Assembly: GCA_023257055.1 (NCBI GenBank)
Contig: JALRDG010000034.1
Span: 1 to 17,192 of the forward strand
DNA from: Candidatus Saccharimonadia bacterium
GTDB taxonomy: Bacteria; Patescibacteriota; Saccharimonadia; Saccharimonadales; Saccharimonadaceae
Reading direction: 5' to 3'
DNA length: 17,192 nt
Under the pieces are notes generated by a model. That model saw only the letters and a list, made by a program, of their open reading frames with translations, was not told the DNA's origin and did not search any database. A program made the position numbers and the translations under genes. Of this stretch, positions 1 through 4,906 are shown one piece after another. Within the stretch, counting starts at the first letter, position 1. Each line of letters starts with the position of its first letter.

Positions 1-575
1 GCATGGGTCGAAAGTATAAGGTGTCGGTTGCGAAGAATTCACCGTATATCTACCCGGGCGACGATTCGCTGCTCAGTGTGCGCACCGCTAAATGGATGCA
101 ATATTTCAAGGATGACTATTTCCTGCGACGCGTCGTGAAGACATGCGACTTTTTAGGCGTAAATTATTACTTTAGTGACCGCGTGTACGGCTATCGCGTG
201 CATAACCCGAACGAAAAAGTAAACGACCTTGGCTGGGATATGCAGCCGGAGAATCTTCAATTTGTGCTGGAGCGGCTATACGCGAAGTATAAATTACCAC
301 TGATGATTACGGAAAACGGCCTGGCTGATAGCTCGGACGAGTCACGGCGATGGTGGCTCATGCATACGCTTATGGCGATGTCGCGGGCGCACGATGAAGG
401 CGTCGAGCTACTTGGTTATCTTCACTGGAGCTTACTTGATAACTTTGAGTGGGATAAAGGGTACTGGCCGCGCTTTGGATTAATGGAAATAGATTATACG
501 ACGGGCAAGCGCAAGCCCCGGCCAAGTGCGCTTTGGTATGCGAAAGCAGTCAAAAAAATACGGGAGGATGCATGA
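1..575 (+). CDS. GH1 family beta-glycosidase (beta-glucosidase-like), C-terminal part, 5' end outside window
   Basis: This is the last ~190 residues of a glycoside hydrolase family 1 enzyme, which cleaves beta-linked sugars from disaccharides or glycosides by a retaining mechanism. The catalytic nucleophile motif ITENG is visible (Glu encoded near 312-314), as are the sugar-site segment FLGVNYY and the C-terminal signature HWSLLDNFEWDKGYWPRFGL, which carries the Trp and Glu that hold the substrate. The family is usually 440-480 residues, so about 250 N-terminal residues, including the acid/base Glu of the NEP motif, lie upstream of the window. The Met codon at 3 is internal to the gene, not its start. 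No signal peptide can be judged. The TGA stop at 573-575 overlaps the start of the next gene, so the two are probably cotranscribed. The family call is secure; the substrate is not determinable. Confidence 0.93.
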   Translation, partial: MGRKYKVSVAKNSPYIYPGDDSLLSVRTAKWMQYFKDDYFLRRVVKTCDFLGVNYYFSDRVYGYRVHNPNEKVNDLGWDMQPENLQFVLERLYAKYKLPLMITENGLADSSDESRRWWLMHTLMAMSRAHDEGVELLGYLHWSLLDNFEWDKGYWPRFGLMEIDYTTGKRKPRPSALWYAKAVKKIREDA

Positions 576-1597
576 TGAAAGAGCCGTTTACGCCGAATGA
601 ATTAAAGATTGCCGTCATTGGTGGTGGTACGGGGTCGTTCACGCTGTTATCAAGTCTTAAGGAGCATACCAGCCGAATTGCTGCGCTTGTCAATATGGCT
701 GATGATGGCGGTAGCACTGGCCAGCTGCGAGACGAACTAGGTGTTTTACCCCCAGGCGATATTCGGCAGTGCTTGGTGGCGCTCAGTCGTACGCCAGAAA
801 TCCGCGATCTATTTAATTATCGGTTTGATGAGGGGACGCTTAAGGGGCATGCGTTTGGTAACTTATTTCTGACTGCTCTTGAGAAGATGAAGGGTGACTT
901 CGGTTCGGCTGTCGAGCTCGCCGGCAGCGTGCTTAATATCGTTGGCACTGTCGAGCCTATTACGTTAACAAATGTGCACTTAGCGATGGAAAATGGTGAT
1001 GGCAGTGTTACGCGTGGGGAATTCCGTATTGCTGAACACTCATTTGACGGCCACCGTCCAAAAATGTGGCTCGAGCCAAATGCCGAAGCGAACCCTATGG
1101 CAATTAAGGCAATCGAGAAGGCCGACATGGTCGTGATAGCACCGGGAAACCTGTACGGTAGTCTGGCGCCAGCCTTAATTGTACCCGGCGTCGGAGAGGC
1201 ACTTAAGCGAACAAAGGCGTTGACAGTGTACGTGTCAAACCTGGTGACGAAGCCGGGGCAGACCGATAACTTCACAGTCTGTGACTTTGCAGACGAAATT
1301 GAACGGTTAGCTGGGACCGACTTTCTTGATGCGGTTCTATATAACACTGAACAGCCAAGCCAAGACTTGCTCGAAAAATATGCCAAGGAGGGTGAACTGA
1401 GCGTTCGAGTTGATGAAAAAGCGCTTCGTGATGCACATTACCTCGCTGTGGGTACCAACCTCCTTTCACGGGCTGTCTGGAAGAATACTAACGCGACCGC
1501 TGATCCACTCGCAGCAAATCGTACCTTGATTCGCCATGATTCGGATGCGGTTGCTGCCGCGCTCATGCGACTATATGACTATGCCAGGCCGCAATAA
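575..1597 (+). CDS. yvcK: YvcK/CofD-like family protein (gluconeogenesis factor)
   Basis: This is a ~340-residue member of the YvcK/CofD-like family. YvcK proteins bind UDP-sugars and link carbon metabolism to cell-wall synthesis and shape in Firmicutes and Actinobacteria. The family hallmarks are clear: the N-terminal nucleotide loop VIGGGTGSFTLL (residues 14-25), NMADDGGSTGQLRDELG, PPGDIRQCL, and the later APGNLYGSLAPAL and YVSNLVTKPGQT. Two in-frame ATGs sit at 572 and 575. I prefer 575 because the purine run GGGAGGA (562-568) is then 6 bases away, against 3 for the ATG at 572. The gene overlaps the GH1 stop by one base (TGATG), which suggests translational coupling. It overlaps the following HAD gene at its 3' end. 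Placement just upstream of the dcw cluster fits a cell-wall role, but that link is an inference. Confidence 0.93.
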   Translation: MKEPFTPNELKIAVIGGGTGSFTLLSSLKEHTSRIAALVNMADDGGSTGQLRDELGVLPPGDIRQCLVALSRTPEIRDLFNYRFDEGTLKGHAFGNLFLTALEKMKGDFGSAVELAGSVLNIVGTVEPITLTNVHLAMENGDGSVTRGEFRIAEHSFDGHRPKMWLEPNAEANPMAIKAIEKADMVVIAPGNLYGSLAPALIVPGVGEALKRTKALTVYVSNLVTKPGQTDNFTVCDFADEIERLAGTDFLDAVLYNTEQPSQDLLEKYAKEGELSVRVDEKALRDAHYLAVGTNLLSRAVWKNTNATADPLAANRTLIRHDSDAVAAALMRLYDYARPQ

Positions 1598-2276
1598 TAC
1601 TTTTTTTGCTATAGACTTCGACCGCTGTCTTGGTGATGTCGGTGCTCTGTATGAACAATTGGTCGATACAATCATCCACCTTGGGTATGCGAACGTAGAA
1701 GAGCTGCATGAAGTTCGCTCGCAGGTTGAAGCTAGCGGTGGATCGTTTGATGCAATTGCGTATCTACGCGAAACGGCAGGCGAGGAGGCGGTAAATAGCG
1801 TCATTACGGAGTACCTGCATGCTACTGTGGATACGGCGCGTTTTTTGTTACCGGGGGCTCGAGAGCTACTTGATTGGCTAGCTGCTGAAAAAATCCCTCA
1901 TGGAATCATGACGTATGGAGGTGAGGAGTGGCAACGTGCGAAAATTAGGCGCGCAGGATGTGGCAATGTGTCGACACTCGTGACACGGCGGCCGCAAAAG
2001 GGGGAGATAATAGCTTCATGGTACGACCATCAAAGGGGTGTATATCAGGTTCCTGAAGAATATAATGCGCCGGGCGCGATTGCTTCTATCGTGCTTGTGG
2101 ATGACAAAGCGACGGCATTCAACGGGTTGGAGGGTGCAGTTGGCAGCCGTGGATATTGGGTGCGGCCTTCTGGCGCACAGTTATTAGCGTCTCAGTCTGG
2201 CGATGTACCGACAAATGTTCGTATCGTGCAATCTTTACATAATATTGTAAATTACGAGCAGAACATATTGACATAA
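1575..2276 (+). CDS. HAD-like hydrolase (putative phosphatase)
   Basis: This ~233-residue protein has the haloacid dehalogenase fold signature. Motif I is FAIDFDRCLGD near the N-terminus, where the first Asp would be the nucleophile and the second the acid/base. Motif II is the Thr in GIMTYGG, motif III a Lys around KGEII, and motif IV the acidic pair in IVLVDDKAT, which would bind Mg2+. A helical cap region lies between motifs I and II. The substrate cannot be named. In-frame ATGs at 1575 and 1581 are both possible starts and neither has a clear Shine-Dalgarno sequence. Using 1575, the gene overlaps yvcK by 23 bases in another frame, so translation is probably coupled. An upstream ATG at 1536 would add residues ahead of motif I that do not look conserved. 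The stop is directly followed by the promoter of the next small gene. Confidence 0.8.
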   Translation: MTMPGRNNTFFAIDFDRCLGDVGALYEQLVDTIIHLGYANVEELHEVRSQVEASGGSFDAIAYLRETAGEEAVNSVITEYLHATVDTARFLLPGARELLDWLAAEKIPHGIMTYGGEEWQRAKIRRAGCGNVSTLVTRRPQKGEIIASWYDHQRGVYQVPEEYNAPGAIASIVLVDDKATAFNGLEGAVGSRGYWVRPSGAQLLASQSGDVPTNVRIVQSLHNIVNYEQNILT

Positions 2277-2296
2277 AGTAAAGCTTATGGTAATAT
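2268..2296 (+). promoter_or_regulatory. Consensus sigma-70-type promoter of the 57-aa membrane protein gene
   Basis: A perfect -35 (TTGACA, 2268-2273) is followed after exactly 17 bases by the -10 TAATAT (2291-2296). The -35 overlaps the last codons of the HAD gene. Transcription would start about 7 bases past the -10, near 2303, which is the A of the ATG. The mRNA would therefore be leaderless or nearly so, in keeping with the absence of any Shine-Dalgarno sequence. Confidence 0.85.
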
Positions 2297-2302
2297 GGAA
2301 TT

Positions 2303-2476
2303 ATGAAACAAGAAGCAACACAAACAAACAACAGTTTTTTTAAAAAGCTCGAAGACCTTCATACGTACGAGGCAATTTTAGAGACAAACAATGCCTTTAA
2401 AAATGCACTTCTGCTTGTGTCGGTCTCAATCAACGTTGCCGTTTTGGTAACATGGATCGTTCTCCAGCTCGCGTAA
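2303..2476 (+). CDS. Small single-span membrane protein, 57 aa, unknown function
   Basis: This short ORF starts at ATG 2303 and ends at TAA 2474-2476. The product begins MKQEATQTNN and has a polar, charged N-terminal half (about residues 1-31) with a possible amphipathic helix around FFKKLEDLHTYEAIL. One hydrophobic helix follows (about residues 35-56), ending at the C-terminus. The predicted topology is N-in or tail-anchored. I do not recognise the family. The gene is well supported by context: a textbook promoter positioned for a leaderless transcript and a strong intrinsic terminator 14 bases after the stop make it a complete single-gene transcription unit. It sits just upstream of the dcw cluster, but nothing in the sequence shows a division role. 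Confidence 0.72.
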   Translation: MKQEATQTNNSFFKKLEDLHTYEAILETNNAFKNALLLVSVSINVAVLVTWIVLQLA

Positions 2477-2490
2477 GAAGAAGTGTAAAT

Positions 2491-2529
2491 AAAAACTGCG
2501 CCCCCATAGCTAACAGGGGCGCAGTTTTT
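2491..2529 (+). terminator. Strong intrinsic terminator, possibly bidirectional
   Basis: A perfect 14-base inverted repeat, AAAAACTGCGCCCC (2491-2504) and GGGGCGCAGTTTTT (2516-2529), encloses an 11-base loop. The GC-rich core runs into T5 on the plus strand, and the A5 on the other side would give U5 on the minus strand. It ends the 57-aa gene and insulates the dcw cluster from upstream transcription. Confidence 0.93.
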
Positions 2530-2531
2530 AT

Positions 2532-2553
2532 TTATCCACAAAAATGTGGATAA
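2532..2553. promoter_or_regulatory. Inverted pair of perfect DnaA boxes upstream of mraZ
   Basis: TTATCCACA (2532-2540) and its reverse complement TGTGGATAA (2545-2553) are separated by four A residues. Both match the strong bacterial DnaA box TTATNCACA exactly. They lie between the upstream terminator and the mraZ -35 element, about 36 bases before it, a suitable place for DnaA to affect the promoter. The 9-bp dyad could instead form an RNA hairpin if transcribed, but no promoter faces it. Confidence 0.6.
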
Positions 2554-2588
2554 CTGTCCGCCTACAATAAAAGTAATCAAAAAGGGTA

Positions 2589-2617
2589 TTGCAGTGGGTA
2601 GTTGTGGGTAGTATAGT
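2589..2617 (+). promoter_or_regulatory. mraZ (dcw cluster) promoter
   Basis: The -35-like TTGCAG (2589-2594) lies 17 bases before the -10-like TATAGT (2612-2617). The predicted start is near 2624, giving an ~86-base A/C-rich leader. The promoter is interleaved with MraZ-type repeats, which supports it being the regulated start of the cluster. Confidence 0.7.
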
Positions 2618-2640
2618 AAAAGCAGTGGAAGAAAGTGGGT
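2594..2640 (+). promoter_or_regulatory. MraZ operator: four GTGG repeats in two helically phased pairs
   Basis: GTGGGT occurs at 2594-2599, 2604-2609 and 2635-2640, and a variant GTGGAA at 2625-2630. Within each pair the spacing is exactly 10 bp, and between pairs it is 21 bp, so all lie on one face of the helix. The first pair occupies the spacer between -35 and -10 and the second covers the start site. MraZ proteins in other bacteria bind direct repeats of this type (TGGGN in E. coli) in front of their own gene. Autorepression is therefore the likely effect. Confidence 0.8.
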
Positions 2641-2709
2641 AACACCACACAGAAAAACAAACACAGCCACTAATTAAAAAAACCAACTCTAAACCCGAAA
2701 GGACCGCAC

Positions 2710-3081
2710 GTGTCCCGCGTCGATTACTTCGAACGAAAGCTTGATGACAAGCGCCGGTTAACCATACCGACGGAACTTCGAAGTGAATTCTCCGCAGGAG
2801 TCGTTGTGACCAGAGGGTTCGGAAATTATCTGCATCTCTACCCACAGGACGTATGGGACAGGGAAGTTGAAACGGCACTTGCTGGCAGTATTCTCGATGA
2901 GAGAGTCGCCGACTTGAATGTTCGATTCCGTCGCGGTAAAACGGCGGCCGAACTGGATCAGAAGCAGGGGCGCGTCACTATTGAGCAGCATTTGCTTGAT
3001 TATGCAGGTATAGACCGAGAACTGATCGCCGTACGAGCTGGAGCGTATTTCCGAATATTGCCAGCCACAGCTGAAGTCTAG
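2710..3081 (+). CDS. mraZ: Transcriptional regulator MraZ
   Basis: This is the MraZ DNA-binding regulator of the dcw cluster, an oligomeric ring protein built from two SpoVT/AbrB-like half-domains. Both halves show the diagnostic segment: LDDKRRLTIPTELR near residues 11-24 and DQKQGRVTIEQHLL near residues 83-96. At 123 residues it is somewhat shorter than the usual ~140-150, mainly at the C-terminus. The start is GTG at 2710, chosen because AAAGGA (2698-2703) is 6 bases upstream and the protein then begins close to the first half-domain. It is the first gene of the cluster, preceded by four phased GTGG repeats around its own promoter, which points to autoregulation. A 331-base structured spacer, rather than the usual tight coupling, separates it from rsmH. 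Confidence 0.95.
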   Translation: MSRVDYFERKLDDKRRLTIPTELRSEFSAGVVVTRGFGNYLHLYPQDVWDREVETALAGSILDERVADLNVRFRRGKTAAELDQKQGRVTIEQHLLDYAGIDRELIAVRAGAYFRILPATAEV

Positions 3082-3257
3082 AGTCAGGGTATCAACACTA
3101 GCTCATTAACAATTCACCACAAGCAAGAAAACTCTCGAGATCAACTATCCGGCGGTGAAGGTGCGTGGTTACTCTGTCTCCACATAAATAAAGACAATGC
3201 ACCTTACTTCACACACACCTCCCAAAAAACTCCACCTCACACATAAGTCTCTCACGT

Positions 3258-3304
3258 GTTATTCCTCTATGATTTGCCTTAGGCGGTCTACTAATAGGAA
3301 TAAC
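3258..3304 (+). other. Hairpin inside the mraZ-rsmH structured RNA
   Basis: GTTATTCCT (3258-3266) and AGGAATAAC (3296-3304) form a perfect 9-bp stem. The enclosed bases contain a nested stem around GCC (3276-3278), loop TTA and GGC (3282-3284), extended by G-U pairs and a bulge. This would be an arm within the larger folded RNA. Confidence 0.6.
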
Positions 3305-3309
3305 CCAAC

Positions 3310-3318
3310 TTATACACA
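3310..3318 (+). promoter_or_regulatory. DnaA box (TTATACACA)
   Basis: A perfect match to TTATNCACA lies upstream of rsmH, in an unpaired part of the candidate structured RNA. It is the third perfect DnaA box within 790 bases around mraZ. Its A/C-rich surroundings raise the odds of a chance match. Confidence 0.4.
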
Positions 3319-3395
3319 AAAACAAACACACCTATGCGAAAACAAACAGTATCTTCATCGCTGGTTAGGTGATCTCGAGCTTTCAGACTATAAAA

Positions 3396-3404
3396 TGATA
3401 TAGT
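3396..3404 (+). promoter_or_regulatory. Extended -10 promoter of rsmH
   Basis: TGATATAGT is an extended -10 (TGN plus TATAGT at 3399-3404) with no good -35. The start would fall near 3411, two bases before the rsmH ATG, giving a nearly leaderless mRNA. An overlapping TATAAA (3389-3394) could be an alternative -10. Confidence 0.45.
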
Positions 3405-3412
3405 AGGGAAGT

Positions 3413-4330
3413 ATGAGTTTCAAAGAACATCCACCACAGCCGGAAGCGTCACCAACGTCTCCGATTCATGTTCCAGTGCTTCTTGAAGTAACACTGCAGG
3501 CAATGCAACCTCATTTAGGCGAGAAATATCTCGATCTGACGGCGGGGTATGGCGGTCATGCGGGGGTGTTTTTAGAGCATACGAAAAACTTTGCAGAAAG
3601 CTATCTTGTCGATCGTGACGATCGGGCTATTTCATATCTCGAAAATTACAGGAAACAAGGTGTAACGCTATTGCATACTGATTTTTTAGCTGCTGCGAAG
3701 CAGCTGGTTGAATCAGACCGACGATTTGATATCGTTTTGGCTGATCTGGGGGTGTCGTCACCACAACTCGACCAAGGCGAGCGAGGGTTTTCTTTTACAC
3801 ATGATGGTCCATTGGACATGCGCATGGATAGGCGACAGGACGTGTCGGCTGAAACGTTAGTTAATACTAGCTCGAAAGCTGAACTAGTCGATATCATCGT
3901 GCGATACGGCGAGGAACGTCGAGGTTTCGCAACTACGGTTGCCGAAGCGATCATCGATACCAGGCCGCTTCATACCACAAAAGAACTTGCTGAATTGGTG
4001 AAAACTGTTTATCGTGGACCGTGGAAGAAAATCCACCCAGCCACACGCACATTTCAAGCACTGCGTATTGCGGTCAATCAAGAACTACGACAAGTAGATG
4101 AACTGCTACCACTACTGCCAAAGCTGTTAACGCCGGGCGGAAGGGTAGGGATTATTAGCTTTCATAGTCTTGAGGATCGTTTGGTGAAACAATATTTCAA
4201 AGACCAAGCGAATGCCGGATACGAAGCCGAGCTTTCTGTCATTACCAAAAAACCGCTCGATGGTGCCACTTACGATGTTCACAATCCGCGTTCGCGAAGT
4301 GCAAAGCTTCGAGTCGCTGTGAAAAAATAA
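3413..4330 (+). CDS. rsmH: 16S rRNA (cytosine(1402)-N(4))-methyltransferase
   Basis: RsmH (MraW) uses S-adenosylmethionine to methylate N4 of C1402 in the decoding centre of 16S rRNA. The 305-residue length is normal. Near the N-terminus are HVPVLLEVTL and the SAM-binding loop DLTAGYGGHAG (from residue 41), then the conserved block DLGVSSPQLDQGERGFSF and DMRMD, the helical insert with YGEERR, and the C-terminal FHSLEDRLVKQYF and RSRSAKLRV segments. The ATG at 3413 has only a weak AGGGA (3405-3409) before it, and an extended -10 at 3396-3404 suggests an almost leaderless mRNA. It follows mraZ as in most dcw clusters, though the gap is unusually long and structured. Confidence 0.96.
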   Translation: MSFKEHPPQPEASPTSPIHVPVLLEVTLQAMQPHLGEKYLDLTAGYGGHAGVFLEHTKNFAESYLVDRDDRAISYLENYRKQGVTLLHTDFLAAAKQLVESDRRFDIVLADLGVSSPQLDQGERGFSFTHDGPLDMRMDRRQDVSAETLVNTSSKAELVDIIVRYGEERRGFATTVAEAIIDTRPLHTTKELAELVKTVYRGPWKKIHPATRTFQALRIAVNQELRQVDELLPLLPKLLTPGGRVGIISFHSLEDRLVKQYFKDQANAGYEAELSVITKKPLDGATYDVHNPRSRSAKLRVAVKK

Positions 4331-4361
4331 AAATATACCAACAAAGAAAGGGCACAAAATT

Positions 4362-4433
4362 ATGCCAGTTCACATCAACGTACAATTCCAAGACGCAGAC
4401 GTAGCACAGACCGTTAACGTTCGCCACGCCTAG
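4362..4433 (+). CDS. Possible 23-aa leader peptide or micro-ORF
   Basis: ATG 4362 to TAG 4431-4433 encodes MPVHINVQFQDADVAQTVNV followed by RHA. AAAGGG (4347-4352) sits 9 bases upstream, a plausible ribosome binding site. The ORF begins 31 bases after the rsmH stop and ends 11 bases before a perfect 16-bp hairpin. That layout, a short ORF then a stem then the next gene, resembles a translated leader. There are no runs of one amino-acid codon as in classical attenuators. I do not recognise the sequence, and it could be a chance ORF. Confidence 0.4.
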   Translation: MPVHINVQFQDADVAQTVNVRHA

Positions 4434-4444
4434 TCTCGAACTAT

Positions 4445-4496
4445 CAGTAACAGTATTGCAACATTAATGCAATACTGTTACTGCAACAATGTTGCA
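4445..4496. repeat. Perfect 16-bp hairpin followed by a 7-bp palindrome before ftsL
   Basis: CAGTAACAGTATTGCA (4445-4460) and its exact reverse complement (4468-4483) flank a 7-base loop. Overlapping the second arm is a second dyad, TGCAACA-A-TGTTGCA (4482-4496). TTGCA-type cores thus recur several times in ~50 bases. No T-run follows, so this is not a classical terminator. It could be an RNA stem that attenuates or is processed, or a DNA operator for an unknown dimeric regulator of the ftsL-side genes. Confidence 0.8.
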
Positions 4497-4521
4497 AATA
4501 CACTTCTTATGAAGCTATTTT
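4492..4521 (+). promoter_or_regulatory. Weak candidate promoter for the ftsL-ftsI-mraY-ftsW-murG segment
   Basis: TTGCAA (4492-4497), 18 bases and TATTTT (4516-4521) could form a promoter whose -35 is embedded in the 4482-4496 palindrome, an arrangement suited to repression. The -10 is poor, so transcription may simply continue from upstream. Confidence 0.25.
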
Positions 4522-4557
4522 GCTATGAAAAATAAACACTAAACGAAATAAACACGT

Positions 4558-4905
4558 ATGTCGTATCAACGAACCCCATCCTACACATCTCGACGGACGC
4601 AGAACTGGAGCCGCAACCAGAACACGACGCGGTTTGTTTCGAACGTCAAACTTGGCCCTGTTGCTCATACAGTACTGATTGCCCTTATGATTACAGTGCT
4701 CGGTTTGATATACTTGACGCAGGCAGTGAAGGCGACAGGCTATGACAATCAGGCGAAACAGATTGATGATAAAATAGCCGAGCTTGAAACGCGCAAATCT
4801 GACCTAGAGGTAGAAAATGCGCGATTAACTGCACTTGAAAATGTGCGAACAAGTAATGTCGCACAGGCGATGACAAGCCCTGAATCTGTCGAATACGCAC
4901 GATAG
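4558..4905 (+). CDS. ftsL: FtsL/DivIC-like septum formation protein
   Basis: This small bitopic division protein is predicted to pair with FtsQ-type partners and to activate the FtsW-FtsI synthase. The 115-residue product has a basic, Arg/Gln/Asn-rich cytoplasmic tail (about residues 1-36), one membrane helix (about 38-57, VLIALMITVLGLIYLT) and an extracytoplasmic coiled coil (about 65-100) rich in Leu, Glu and Lys. That is the FtsL architecture, and the position between rsmH and the class B PBP is the classical ftsL slot. Sequence conservation in this family is low, so the call rests on topology and position. There is no clear Shine-Dalgarno sequence; the leader is A-rich. The stop lies one base before the ftsI start, indicating cotranslation. 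Confidence 0.82.
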   Translation: MSYQRTPSYTSRRTQNWSRNQNTTRFVSNVKLGPVAHTVLIALMITVLGLIYLTQAVKATGYDNQAKQIDDKIAELETRKSDLEVENARLTALENVRTSNVAQAMTSPESVEYAR

Positions 4906-4906
4906 C

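Larger units (their letters stand above)
3134..3379 (+). ncRNA. Candidate structured RNA closed by a 31-position end-to-end helix
   Basis: The two ends of this 246-base segment pair as RNA. Bases 3134-3164 pair with 3349-3379 in 31 consecutive positions: 25 Watson-Crick pairs, 4 G-U pairs and only 2 mismatches (A3144/G3369 and U3148/U3365). The outer arm is CTCGAGATCAACTATCC against GGTTAGGTGATCTCGAG; the inner arm is GGCGGTGAAGGTGC against GTATCTTCATCGCT. All four wobbles are G on the 5' arm and U on the 3' arm, so they are stable only in plus-strand RNA. Inside is a perfect 9-bp hairpin stem (3258-3266 with 3296-3304) capped by a smaller GCC/GGC stem. No RNase P, tmRNA or SRP RNA core motif is present. 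It could be an independent sRNA, a 6S-like rod, or a leader of rsmH. A short element with terminal inverted repeats is a weaker alternative. Confidence 0.6.
3082..3412 (+). other. 331-base non-coding spacer between mraZ and rsmH
   Basis: The spacer holds a long-range RNA-like stem (3134-3379), an internal hairpin, a DnaA box and an extended -10 promoter, each listed separately. The rest is strikingly A/C-rich and G-poor (for example 3208-3248 and 3314-3347), as expected for unpaired linkers. A 68-codon frame at 3197-3403 has a low-complexity Thr/His/Lys-rich translation with no ribosome binding site, and I do not regard it as a gene. Confidence 0.8.

Noticed and set aside
817..1386. Long minus-strand frame inside yvcK, and similar antisense frames in rsmH, ftsI and the VirD4-like gene
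   Set aside because: They lie wholly within genes of clear family identity, have no ribosome binding sites and give Ser/Arg-rich translations typical of antisense shadows.
3134..3379. Identification of the spacer RNA as RNase P RNA, tmRNA or SRP RNA
   Set aside because: None of the conserved core sequences of these RNAs (the RNase P GAAAGUCC region, the tmRNA tRNA-like ends, the SRP GGAAGGAAGCAG-type tip) is present.
3197..3403. 68-codon plus-strand ORF in the mraZ-rsmH spacer
   Set aside because: Low-complexity Thr/His/Lys-rich translation, no ribosome binding site, and it overlaps the structured-RNA helix and the rsmH promoter.
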